From Liolophura sinensis (taxonomy: Eukaryota > Mollusca > Polyplacophora > Chitonida > Chitonidae), in NCBI RefSeq assembly GCF_032854445.1, contig NC_088295.1:69235249-69299248 (forward strand): a stretch of DNA of 64,000 nt, in the 5' to 3' direction. The number at the start of each line of letters is the position of its first letter. The first letter of the stretch is position 1. A program made the position numbers and the translations under genes. Positions 12,060 to 25,200 of this stretch are shown here, one piece after another. The notes under the pieces are model-generated. The model was not told the DNA's origin. It saw nothing but the letters and a program-made list of their open reading frames with translations, and did not search any database.

Positions 12060-13450
12060 TATTACATTGTATATATAGCTAACTAATATATATATTATCG
12101 CTATAATATATGACTTACGTGACTTGCCGCCACTCACGAATAATCAGTCATGCAGTGGAGTCCTGATTAGTAATGTACAGTCTGGCTAAAGATATTTAAT
12201 TTAGATAGGCAAATCATTCGTACCCTCTATGTGCTGTGATTTTATTCTAAAGGTAAAAAAACAGATGATTATCTGATTATATAAATATATGACCACCATC
12301 GGGTGTATATAACCACTCTGTTGGTGCAGGTTTAACATATGTTATCCAAAACCGTCATACCATCAGGTGATATTCCACATGCCTGGTTTCAGTTTCAGTA
12401 TATATAAGTATGTGTATATTATATGCATAACAGGGCCTAACAGTTTCTGTGCACGGTCGTTCCCCTTTTCCTGTTCTAATTCATAGCGATGTCTGGACTA
12501 AATGACATTTTCCAGTAATATTCACTGACAAACGTAATTAATAAATGAATGGTCTATGATTCACTATTCTCAAGATATAGTGATCCAACAATAGAGAATG
12601 ACAATTCATGAATATATTCAATGATCTTCTTCCGAAAAACAGGAAGTCCATGCAATATTTGAGCTGGAGGGAACTGGATTAATGATATGGAAAGACATTC
12701 TTTATCAGAATTCGTGATAAAATGGAATCCGTCTTAATCTGAACAGTTCATGCATTTTTCATTATTAGATTGTCCCTATGCAACAAAGTTGAAGGTGGTG
12801 GGGGCGGTTCCGTCGTTTTATATAACATTCATACCACCCCATTCCCATATAGCACAATTTCTACGGAATCGTTATTCTTGGACTTTCAAAAAAAAAACAA
12901 GTATTTAGATGGTTTTCATTTGTTTTATATATAGCCACGATACGTGCCAGCTTGGGTTCGATTATACACACAAATACACGGCACTGGAACGCTATTTCTA
13001 TTTCTAAAATTAAGTTTTAAGTTTAATACATGGTAAAAATCGAATCAGGATTTCAGGCGACCCAAAACTTGCAGTACATGTATTTCTGGAGGGCAAATTA
13101 AGGTACGCCCACAGAGATGGCCAAGAAGTGAAATAAACGATCTTGAATGCAGTACAGTTTTGGTGTCCCTTTTATGTACATGTACTCTTATTTACCTGGC
13201 TTAATATGCGATGTTATAATTTCTCATTTTACACACCGAAAGTCGCTTTGAATGCTCCCTCCCCTTGTAGCTTTCGTGAAATTCAGGTTTTATGGACGAG
13301 TGTGGCCTTTGTTCTGTACTGAAACGAGCTAAACTATAAGGGGATATAAATATGGAAGTCGAGGGGAAATGGTTGTTCAGCGACATGACATGTATTTCTC
13401 CTATCAGATGGAAACTGTCGTTCACCACATACCTGACTCAAAAACCCACT
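10147..13450. other. Intergenic AT-rich DNA
   Basis: No supported gene. It holds a long (TA)n run at 11992-12060 and several short unconvincing open frames, the longest at 11064-11408 on the minus strand with no recognisable motif. Confidence 0.5.
11992..12060. repeat. (TA)n microsatellite
   Basis: Almost pure TA run with one interruption near its right end. Confidence 0.98.
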
Positions 13451-13454
13451 TCGG

Positions 13455-13762
13455 GAGACCCTGGGATCAAACCCGAATAGGGTCATACCAAAGACTATAA
13501 AACTGGTACTTTCTGCTGCCTCGCTTGGCGCTTAGTACTGAGAGGTTAGGGCCAGAAAACAATAGTGGTTGTCCCTGTGTCAGTATAATGTGACTGGGTG
13601 GGGTGTCATGTCTGGTGTCTTCAGCATGACACTTCAGTGGCCGCAGAACTTTGTGGCATAGATTAGGCCTGCCACAAGAAGACACAATATATGTACACAC
13701 ACCTAATGACTCGTGGTGGTCATATGACTGAAAAATTGAGTACGATGTTAAATCCAAAACAT
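13455..13762 (+). mobile_element. SINE family B, diverged
   Basis: Plus-strand copy of the second SINE family. It is recognised by a GGGATCAAACCC B-box-like site, the GTGTCAGTATAATG body segment, and a CATATGACTGAAAAATTGAG and GTACGATGTTAAA tail. It explains the 144-codon minus-strand open frame here. Confidence 0.75.
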
Positions 13763-15169
13763 ACATACATACAAATATCTCCTGACTAAAGGCAGCTCCT
13801 AAACCAGATAAAACTGAGGTTGTTCTGAGCATCAACAAGTTACCACTGGATGTTCGCTTCTTCACTGTGGGAGTACAACACTTCACTTTCTCTTCGTGCA
13901 AATGTCCACAGTAACAGTACTAATGACAATTTAAAAGTCTCCCTGTATATAAGTCTGACTATTGCAATTGGAATATGTGATCATTTTTTTCAACATCACA
14001 GCAAAGATAGCAATCAGAAAGATGTAACTGAATTTAAAAGCAACACAGACTGATTAGTATTGTCTCACTTGTTTGTATTTTCCACATTTCATGTACATGT
14101 ACCTCATGTATTTATGAAAACATAACAGATAAAGAATGTTCATGACCATGATCATGATGTAAATATAATCACCCGAAGTTCTGACAACAAAATTCTTAGA
14201 GATTACAGTCTTAGGCTGATATAATTCATATTCAATCTCTAACAAAACTGATACAACTACCTATAAAAAAATAAATGACTAGCCCATTTATAAAGCCTCA
14301 GATTATGGGTGATGGATTAAAGGTCCTTGCAGATTAAAATAACTATGTTAAATATAGCCAGGACATAATAATATTCACAAGGTCTTTTATAATACAATAA
14401 GTAGTACCTGTAAAAGCTAATCCAACCCTTTAAAATGATTTTAAAAAAAACAAACAACAACCCCAAAATAAAATAACGAAAACACACAGGCATTATACTA
14501 TAATTTTCTACATAAAACTTGAACAATGACAATTACATATACCCAGGAATGAAGCAACTGATGTCCAGGCAAGTATTTCTGGGATGAGGTATCATGAGCT
14601 GTGGAGACATATCCATATCATTTTGTGACAATAAATACATAAATATGTACATCATCAGTTTGAAAGTCATGTATAAACAAATTCCCCCCCAAAAAAGATA
14701 AAATTACAATAAATAATTTCATATTGTGACACCGGAGAATAGTTTTAGATTTACATCAATAAATATATAAAGAGCTGTGCAAGTACACACATTTCTGCAA
14801 TGAGGTAAATATTGAGTTATACTTTGACACAGAGATGTTAAAAACAATAGGCTTTTGGGTCTAGTAGGCGAACAGAAGACATATACTATAAAGGAGATCT
14901 CAGTTATTTTACACTTCCTCAGAACTCATGAACAGTTCAGTCTACAACATTGCTATGAAAGTGAAGGAAAAATAAAGGAGCAGTGGTGGTAAGTAGTTGC
15001 TGAACTTTTCAACCACTGGTCACTGAAAATTTACAATCCATGAGAGTGTACAGGCAATAACGACACTATTGGACATTTCAGTTACTCTCGTTTTTCCTCA
15101 ATATTCTTTACTAGAAGCCCTTTTTTTGTATTTACCAATACAAAGTACATGTATATAAAAATATAACAT
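13763..15169. other. Intergenic DNA
   Basis: AT-rich sequence without supported genes. Minus-strand open frames at 14054-14245 and 14317-14532 look like chance frames. It may include distal 3' sequence of the lipase transcript. Confidence 0.4.
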
Positions 15170-15423
15170 TTATGTATTTATTTATTTGATTGGTGTTTTT
15201 TGCCGTATTCAAGAGTATTTCACTAACACTACGGAAGCCAGCATTTTGGTTGGAGGAAACTGGGTAAAGCACAGGGAACACACATGGCCAACTGCAGGTT
15301 GCTGGCATACCTTCCCACTTATGGCCCGAGAAGAATCCAGCATGAGATGAACTCCCAGTGGCTGTATTGGTGAGAGGCTGGGTCATTGTACTGTGCTAGC
15401 ATGCTAACCACCTCGGCCACACA
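15170..15423 (-). mobile_element. SINE family A
   Basis: Near full-length minus-strand copy. The tail TTATTTGATTGGTG is at the left and the tRNA-like head with GGCCGAGGTGGTTAGC is at the right. Confidence 0.8.
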
Positions 15424-15792
15424 TAACGCATAACAAGAACAGATATAAGCTGAGTAGATTGCGGCATTCAATAGCCCTGCCCCATCCCAAAAGAACTCGA
15501 ATAGAATACCTGCAAAAGTGTGACAAATCTATAGGGGGCAACCTCGTCTTCAAATATACTGACATATTTCTGTGAAAAGCTTTAAATGAAGCTCAATGCA
15601 CCTGTCCAGAGATTAGTTCTCATTTGTTAATCAAAAATATGGCATAATCTCGAATTTGGACAAACATACATCATATGTCATTATCATATACATGTGTACA
15701 TCCTGCACAAAAAATGAATGTGTTAAAATTACAAATTCTTCCTAATACTGCTACTGGTTTTATCTGAAATTTTGTACAGCTCTTTAGCAGCA

Positions 15793-16281
15793 CTTTATTA
15801 CAACTTTATACATAGTTATACACACGTGTAGATGTATATATGTGTGTGTATATACATGTGACACTCAGAATCTTGAATTTATTACAAGGTTAGAAAATAT
15901 AGCATTCCTGGAACAAACCACTACTGATCCCCCAAGCCCCCCCCCCCCCCCCACACACACACACACACACGCACACAAAGTGTCTATTACTTCATACTTA
16001 ATTAAACTTTTCAGGACAAAATCCTTGATATTACTAAAACTTGAAGTCAGTCAAGTTTACTTAATCTGTCTTTTCAAAACCCCAACAGCTTTTCCTATGA
16101 TATTTATATTGGCACTAGACATAACTTGTTTCCATCTATAGAATCTAAGATGGTACCCTAAAAACACAATACATACCATCAGGTATGTCTCAGTAGCATT
16201 TTTACAAAGACAATTAAAATGAACCAAAACAAATCTATAACACTGGCCTTTTTTCACAAAAATAAAGTTTCTTCATGTAAA
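15793..16281 (-). other. Probable LIPE 3' untranslated region
   Basis: Follows the lipase stop codon. AATAAA signals on the minus strand are seen at 15878-15883 and 15794-15799; either could define the transcript end. The C tract and CA repeat lie inside this stretch. Confidence 0.4.
15937..15980. repeat. Poly-C tract followed by (CA)n
   Basis: A homopolymer of about 14 C residues runs directly into an AC dinucleotide repeat. Confidence 0.95.
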
Positions 16282-19200
16282 TTAGTCTTGTGGGTGAAAT
16301 ACTGCATCAATGAAGGCAATGCAAATGTCCGAGGCATTCTTGGCCTCTTTGTTCACAAGGGCAAAGTTCAAGAAGCCATGGGGCAGGTCATCTATGACAT
16401 GGAGGTGAACAGTCTTACCCAGCCCTCTCAGTTTCTTAGCAAACATGACAGAGTCATCCAGAATAGGGTCTAAATGGCAGGCCTGAAAAAATAAGACAAG
16501 TATGTAAAAATTTCTGTTTAACACTGCGAAAATAACACTTTGCCACTCTCACATACTGATTATTCGTATAATACAATATCTGGAATGAGTTCATAAAAAT
16601 TGTCTGAAGTCTCCAGGAAATTCCGATAAAAATTCAGGTCCTTTTTATTTATTTATTTATTTATTTATTTACTTTTTTTATATTGGTGCTTCACGCGGTA
16701 CTCAAGCATTTCACTCATATGACAGCGGCCAGCGTTGTGGTGAGAGGAAACAGAGCAGAGCCTGAGAGAAACACATGACCATCTGCAGGTTGCTGGGAGA
16801 TGTATGGCCGGAGCGGAAGCCAGCACGAGCTGGACTTGAGAGGCTACTAGGTCATTGCGCCGAGCTGACATGCTAACCCCCTTGATCACGGAGGCCTCTT
16901 TCAAGTCCTTTTTCACAAAGCATGTGTAGTTATGCACATTCACAGTTTCCTTAATAAACAATCACGCGAAAATGAATGTATTGCAATTACAATTGCTTAT
17001 TTCGTGAAATCATTCAATATACAGCAATTTCACTACACGGATGAATGAAATACCAGAACCTGGTTTTCTGTTAATTGACATAATCGATGTGGACACAAGC
17101 ATCGAGAGTTTCTCTACAATACAGTGTTTAACCACATAAAATTGTAACTTTTATAATCCACATGAAGACTTACCACAAGGTAGACTGGAGGCAGTCCCAG
17201 AAGTAGCCCATCAGGGGCCAACAGAGGTGACATGAAAGGATTTTTGGCAAGGGTCAGGTGACGGATGACATTCAGAGGAATCTGTTTGGTTCCATAGTTT
17301 GGAGCGTATGTTGGAGACAACGGGCACTTTGGCAATAGCTTTCCATCCAAGACAGGGGCCGAAAATGTCCTTGGAATGGTGAACAATTTAGATGGTGGCA
17401 GTGTAGGTTTCTCTTGTGTGTCCTTTGGAATATCTAAGCTTAGGTTTCTCTGATGTGACAGTTTAACTCTTCCAGCTTCTGACCATTCACTGCAGGAAGC
17501 CAGCCCTGACTGCTCGCCCAGGTCACAATGGACACCACTGTCCGGTGTCATTCGACTTCCATCTTTAACCTGATCCCCTGAGACAGCGGGGGCCTGACAG
17601 TCTGAAGCTAGTTCAGTAATCACGTAATCTGCCTCAGACGTCAAGCTGGCAGGGTCAATCTGACAGTTAGGGAGAGTATCAGAGGAGGGTTTGGGGGAAT
17701 GGTTTGGGGAGATATTAAACTCGGGCCTCAGTGACACATTGTCCTGCTTCTCGTGTGTTACGGTCTCAGATGGGGAGCACTCTTCAATATACACCCATTC
17801 GTCATCGGCTTTATCGGGGCAGTTGGATGTATCGCCTTTGGAGTCTCTTCTAAACTGACTCTCAGTAGAGGCTGGAGAAGTTCCTGGTGGAGTCCCTGCA
17901 TAGGCTGAAAATGACAGTCATACTATAAGTTATCGTGGTGTGGAGAAGGGTAAATTGTGATGTGAATCCTGGGTAAAAAAAAAACCTTTTAAAAACTGAT
18001 ATATGTATCCATTCCATCCATTAATTACAACAAGCCACTACTATATATATAATGAGTATAGTGTTAATCAAGAATAAAATGTAAATAATTCTAAAATCAA
18101 GGGAGACAACCAACATCCATGCAGGCATCATGAGAGTCCCTCTACCCTCTTACATAAAACAGTACAAGCAAGGGTCTACCTGGAGGTGAAATGCAACTTT
18201 TCTTAGGGACAGGTCACAAAAAAAATTCACCTGTTGAAGCGACGGGTAGGCTCAATAAATTTACAATCATGTTTAAGTCAATATCCACGCATGTCTTTGT
18301 GAAGTTTGTATATTTACTTGGCATTCCCATAATCAAAATGTTGCTGCAAGACTTCTTCATTTTCAGGCCGAACAAGTCAACACTGTTAGGAAATCATTTA
18401 GTGGACAAGGCGGTCAACAATCAACCTATCGTATTTGCGCTATCAATTCTGAGACCAAGCATACCTTCAATGTTGAAGAAGCCATTTCTGTAGGAAACTG
18501 TTAAACACCAGTCAAATAAATAAATAATAAAATGTGAAGTTAATATTTATAGTTCCAGTCTCTTCCTATTGCCCAAAAGTATAGGCCTACAGCTTTAGGA
18601 CCACACTGCTAACTTTCCCTGCTTGAGGTTCGGATACTCCACTGATACCCCCGATTTGGTTTTATATACTGCTGAAAGTATGATTTGAGCTGGCAGCTAT
18701 GTACATAGCTACAATCGGTATGTGGAAAAAAAGTGACTGAAACCCTTTCATTTTTTCTTGTTTAATTCCTTGATAATGTTAAGCTTTCAATTCCACACTC
18801 AAATGATGGCCATTTTGTTTTTTTGTGTTTCCTTACCAGCCAGACATCTGGAGAGAATGCCCAAAGGCAGGAGTGGGTCCATCAGGGAAAGAAGGCGTGA
18901 CGGGGAGGGGGTGTACTGGACAAGAGTTGGTGTATAGGCTGCCATGATACCATCTGCTACACGAATACCAGCTTCCACAGCTTTTAGAGATGTGGAGATC
19001 ATGAGGTTTGCCCCAGCACTGTCACCAGCCAAGCATATCACCTCACCGGTGGATCCTACAGTCAAAATATACACAGCATGAGATTTATCCTATAGTGAAA
19101 ATATATACATTAGCATGGGACTTATCCTATAGTGAAAATATACACATCAGCATGGTGATTTATGATCCTATAGTCAAAATATACATATCAGCATGGGATT

Positions 19201-22200
19201 TATGATAAAGTAAATACGTGCACATTAGCTGAGATTTATTCAAAAGTAAATAAATGCACAATAGCATGGGATTTATGTTGCAGGAAAAATATTCATACCA
19301 GCAGGAGATCCAGTTTTAAAGAAATTAGGGATACCTTAGGTGATTTTCAAGTAGGAACTCTTTTGTCAGCAAAGGTAAAAACAGCATTACGGTGTCATGT
19401 GACTTGTGAAAATGATAGGCAACTTGTGTTGACATTCATTAATCACCTGTTTGAGAGGCACAAATGACACTTCTTTCCTTCAGAAATTTCTCGAGTGAGT
19501 GAGTGAATGCTTGGGGTTTAACGTCGTACTCAACAATTTTTCAGTCATATGACGACGAAGGAATCATTAGGGTGCATGCACGTGTAATGTGCCTCCTTGT
19601 TGCAGGACGGATTTCCACCGCTCTTTTATTTAGTGCTGCTTCACTGAGACGACTTACCGAAGGCAAGTAAGCCGCCCCGCCCGAGCCATTATACTGATAC
19701 GGGTCAACCAGTCGTTGCACTATCCCCTTCATGCTGAACGCCAAGCGAGGAAGTTACAACTTCCTCTTTTAAAGTCTTAGGTGTGACTCGACCAAGGATT
19801 GATCCTGGATCTACTGGTCCCGAAGCGGACGCTCTACCAACTGTGCTATCCAGGCCGGTCGAAACTTCTCGAGTCCACAAACATTTGGAGTCTCAATTCT
19901 CTCCATCATTCGTCAATTCTAAATGACTTTTTTTTTAAATGACACTTTTTTCAGGCACTCATGTTGTAGTGAATGTGAATAAAAATAGTTGCCTAACATT
20001 TTTGACAGGTCACATGATACAGTTGGACTTTTTCTACCTTCATCGATAAAAGAGTTCAAACTCAAAACTCCCCTATCAGTTGATCTTCATTTCAATTCCT
20101 TCAAATCAACAGCTTTAAACCAAAGACATGCAATGCAGAGCTAACCTAAGGCTTTTGTTCATTAAACATGTGGAAGGGATCGAGGATATGACTGCACAGT
20201 GAAAAAACTATTTACTGAGTGGTAAATATGAATGGAGACAGTTAGATACAAGTAAAATGACAAAAATGTCCATTACACAGGTTCACTGGCATGCATTTTT
20301 ACCTAGTCTTTGACAGTTGTTTAATATCCAGGCATAAGCATAAAAGCATTCTTCCAAGGCCCTGGGAAACGGGTTTTCCGGTGCAAGGGAATAGTCTATA
20401 GAGACAATGGGCACCTTCAGATCTCGGGCCCACTGACGCAGATACACCTAGAAATAATTACAACTTACGATATGAAAAACAGTAGAAATGATCAGAAGTC
20501 ATACAAGTAGATAAAAGAAATACTCTTAATGTGCACATTCAGCTACATGTAAGACATTAAATGCTGTGCATATACTTATTTTCCTGTCACCCAAAATGTT
20601 GAAAGTGTTAGCTTCAAAGTGGAGTGCATATGTAATAAAGCTGCATCAAACAGAAAAACCTGACTTGAAATAGCATTGACCCAGGTGCCTCTTACCAATG
20701 CCGTCTCTGTGAGTTCAAGTCCAGCTCTGCCCGGTTTCCTCCCACCATAATGCTGGCCGCAGTCTTAGTGAAATATTATTGGGTACAGTGTAAAACAACA
20801 ATCAAATAAATAAACATAGCAGCATCTATGTCGGGCTAATAATAAAATATGTCCAATGTAATATTGCTTATTTGACTGAAAATATCTAAAAATTATACTC
20901 ATCTGATCTGGGTTTAAAATAATGCAGTACCCAGGACTATTTCACTTTTATGACTGTCAGCTTAATACAAACAGTAAACCTGGAAGGTCCCAGAGAGAAC
21001 CACAAGGAACTTGATGAGGACAAACCCACAGAATTAAGGCTGCAAATAAACCAGCTGAAACTGTGAGCTGGAATAAATCATGTGACTTCATTGGTCGCTG
21101 ATCAGCTGCAGTGAGAATCAGACTCTGAATTTTGCATTTTTATGTGGATTTACCAGCAATTAAACAAATTCTGCCGATAGTTTATGGCATATTTATAATA
21201 TGCAAAGCTCCAGGATAGGTGTGTAATTCACCACGCCAAAAGCGTTGTCTTGCAAAGAGACAAAACTCCACGTGCCCTAAATCACCAACCTCATGAGACT
21301 TGGAGGACTGTGCAACAAACCCTCCACCATGACAGTGTATAAGCAGGCTGGGGGATAAAGGCTGAATTTTCTTCTTGTTCTTCTTGAAGCCATATTTGTC
21401 ATTTGGGTCCTTAACAACGCAACACAAACCATGAATGACTGACATTAAAACGGGTGATACACAGTAGAAGAAGCTCAAGGCCATACTGAGTTGATCTTGT
21501 GTTTCTTATCTCCAACACTTCCAGAAAACTATGTAGCAAACACAATACAAGAGCATTACCACTGCCAATAGAGAAGAATAACAAGAAAATGTAATCTTAC
21601 AGACAGAATAATAGCACAAATAGCAGTTACAGTTGTTCATAATTTTTGCTTTGTGGATATTTTTGCAGAGGTGGATTTATGCTTGTCTATGAAATACTTG
21701 TGTCAAAAAGCTCCCCTATTATGCTAACGGAGCAAATATAAAGAAATTAATAAATCAACATCAGGAGAAAAAAATGTATACAAACTGATCAATTTAAAAT
21801 TTTTCCTGTGGCAATAAATATGAAAAATTTACAAAAACAAAATCAACTTTAGAATGTTGAATTCAACACGATATATTAGTTGCTTATCCCATGTTGAAGG
21901 TTCTTCTTTTTACCTATAATTACTGGATGTCCACATCTTGTTCTTACCTGACCATCTCTGAGATCGTGGGATATCAGTCTTATATTAACTGGCCCTGGGC
22001 CAGTGTGGGCACTTGGTGGCTGGATTGTAACCTCCCTTTTACCATCACTGGAGGTCATTGTGAGCACATCTGGACGGAGCGTTATTAATTCATTCACCTG
22101 TACTGAAGGGCACACTAGGCTTGGCAATTGCTGTCAAAATGAAAAACATTCACAGTCCTGGAGTGGTACACTTGTATTTACATGAATATTTATATCCAAC

Positions 22201-25200
22201 ATAGTACACACACAATTTTCAATTCATGTATTGCTTAGAATGAATAATTATGACTTTATCCCACGTCAGCTGTATTTGAGACATAATGTGGCAATGTGAC
22301 TGCTATTATATTGGTCAAATGTCATCCAAGAGTGAAGGATGCATTTGTGAATTTCTACATGCACTGACTTATGGTAAACAAAAAAATAATATAAACTGAT
22401 CGAAATCTGAAACAGCTAGGGTTGAATCTTAGACGCTAGATGTGCAGAAGAATAAAAGCACAAGAGAGATACATTGTATTTAATACTATAATATAAAAAA
22501 AATGTTCTGATCAAAAATTTTCTTTATAGCAAGTATTCTAGATGCTTGGGATGAAGACGATTATATACAAACCTGCATTATCTCTGTTTCTGTTATTGCC
22601 CAGAAAGATTTACAAAAGTTAACATCGGCTGTGCGAGTCATATGAACAACCTGAATGTGAAAAAAAACAAAAATGTACACTTTCTAATATCAATAATGAA
22701 TCACAGCACTGCTGTCAAAAAGTTCAATCAGCTTTTATGAACACAGCAGAGTCTATAATTTCCTTTAAAGTGAGATGGTTGCCCAAAATTTGGAATTTAA
22801 ACAAAATCATTCATGTTGAAATAAAAAATATTCATTGAGTATGTAGCTCTACAAAATCCTGCCGTTATTCGAATTCAATACAAAGAGGGCGGGCCATTTT
22901 CTCATTCGGAAAGTTCCACTCAAAAACAAACAGGTAGAGCAAGGTATGTGTGGGTGGCAGAAATAGTGACAGCATGATCTTGCTATCTTTCCTACTCAAT
23001 CGATATTGCTCCATCTAGGTGTTATACCGTAGATATACATACTGTACCATAACTGTTTAAACTGACCATCAATTACAACTCTGAACTTGCTTGTCAACCA
23101 GTCGAGCTCTTTTTTACGCCTCTTTTTGGCCAATCCTGTTCAGCCATAATGCCTTCTTTTCTGCATGTAATCAGTTATGTTTGTTTACAAAGGAAGTTCA
23201 CCGCACGCTCAGCGCATGCTCCATATCCTCTGAATTGACAGCGCCTCATTTAAATATTCTGGTAGATTTTTCAGTTTTTTTTTGGTCATTTTTAAACATT
23301 CACTTAATGTACAATGGTGGGAGTGGGATTAATGAAAAGCTTGTAACTTTTACTTCTTGAGACAAATACTCCATACTCATGTCATTCTGCAATAATGCAA
23401 AAATAGCTAATATTTGGGCGACCATGTCACTTTAAGGAACACTGCATCGCTGTCATCACATTATAGTGCTTCAAAGAAAGACAAACATATTTATAGGAAT
23501 TACAATCACAAGTACATATACATACTAGAAAGCACACGTATATTGGTGTGGGTTGTTGTCATATGTGGTAAATGCTGATAAAAGGTTGTTTTTCAAATAA
23601 ACCTTTGTTATGAAGTATGAAACATCCAAATCACATGCAGAGCATCACTCTGTTCTTCCAGGACTGCTTTCAACACTAAGGTACTAAACACAGAATGGAC
23701 AAAACCACTGATTTAACCTTAGAGTTAATACACATGTAGCTACATGTCACATTTATATTTAATCCACTGAAACTCAGGCTCAGGAAAAAAAAAATCATAC
23801 TTTTGTGACCTGGGAAGTATGACGTAAATAATTAGCAGTAGTATTTACCTGTTTACCCCTTAGCTCTGGGTCCAGCAAATATTTACCACTGTTCAATACA
23901 GAGCTGGCAAATTGCATGAGTCCAGATGTTTCCTGATAACCATCTCCAAAAGATGCCATAGCAACAGACACAACCTGAAGGGGTCGTTGCATGGATTCAC
24001 AAAACTGAAAGAAATAAGATGTAACAGATTTACTGAAACCATAACACAGAGCAACTGTAAAATGAAAACCTCCAGTGCAGCATAATTTGAAAAAGTATAA
24101 TGTCCAATTCTGGTTGTATGCCTCCTGATACAGCATTATAATTAATGGTGTGTTTCATCTGATGATTCTCTGATACTTTTTAAGGTCTTGATTGCCTCAA
24201 GCTAACATTTTTCATTACCATTAGATTATGAAAATGCCACCTCCTGTGACAACATTTAGCTGATAAAAAATGAAATAATGAGTTGCGAACGGTAAAAGGC
24301 TGGGCAGGAGGGTTATGGGAAGCAGGGAATCAAGTGTGACGGCCTAATCATAACAAAAAGGGCTCTGATTTAGCTCTGTAGGCCTGTGATACTATCACAG
24401 CCCTGTCTTGTTTCATAAGCTTTCCTTTAACCGAGTATACATTCAAACACGGCGGTTGGAGTTGGAATTTTATACAGTTTCCACTACTTTCATGCTTGAG
24501 TGGATTTACATATGGTGACACATGGTAACACCTATCTGGAATTAATAGCTGAGACGACTAAGGCTATGGACAGACAAATTATTTGGTGCCCAGTAGTAGT
24601 ATACTAAAGCCAGCAAGGGGAGTACAGAGGCATTGAAAGTAAGCTTATGGAACAACACAGAGCTGTGATAGTATACGTAATCATGGCCCTACAGCGTTAG
24701 CTCTGATTATGCTTTCTCTTTAGTAAAAGAGGGAGCCAAACAAGGTAAATTTTACATGAACTTACTTAAGCTAAACGATCTGCATCCTTGTTCAACATCT
24801 GACACCTACCTTGTAAGTCTACCAACCAATGAATATCGCATTATCAAATAAGGAGGTAGACTTTGACATGACAAATTAACCATTGCTGGTGAAGAAACAC
24901 ATATTAGCCCCAAAAGACTCCAACTGATTTTCTTATACTGGCCTAGCGTTCTTCTTGTCTCAAAGCTTCCAGTGTTAATTTTGTACTCAATGAAGGCAAT
25001 CCGATTGTCTTTATTATAGAAAAAGTCTCGTGGAAATAAATGACAACAATCTAAGGACCTGCCACTTTGCTGGCAAAAGGGAAGGCACAAGACTTGTTTG
25101 ATAACAAAAACAATCGGCCTGAACCTTTGTTGAGTACGAAATTAATACTGCATGCGTCGAGACTACGACACAAGGCCAGTATAAGAAAAGGAGTTGGACT

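Noticed and set aside
13467-13901. 144-codon open frame on the minus strand
   Set aside because: It lies mostly across a SINE family B copy; the peptide reflects repeat sequence and no splice-linked context was seen.
16219-16473. Plus-strand open frame of 84 codons
   Set aside because: Antisense shadow of LIPE exon 9, whose catalytic motifs read on the minus strand.
21410-21484. In-frame extension upstream of LIPE exon 5
   Set aside because: The frame is open, but the nearer upstream AG sites give the wrong phase; the acceptor ending at 21410 restores phase and family-like length.
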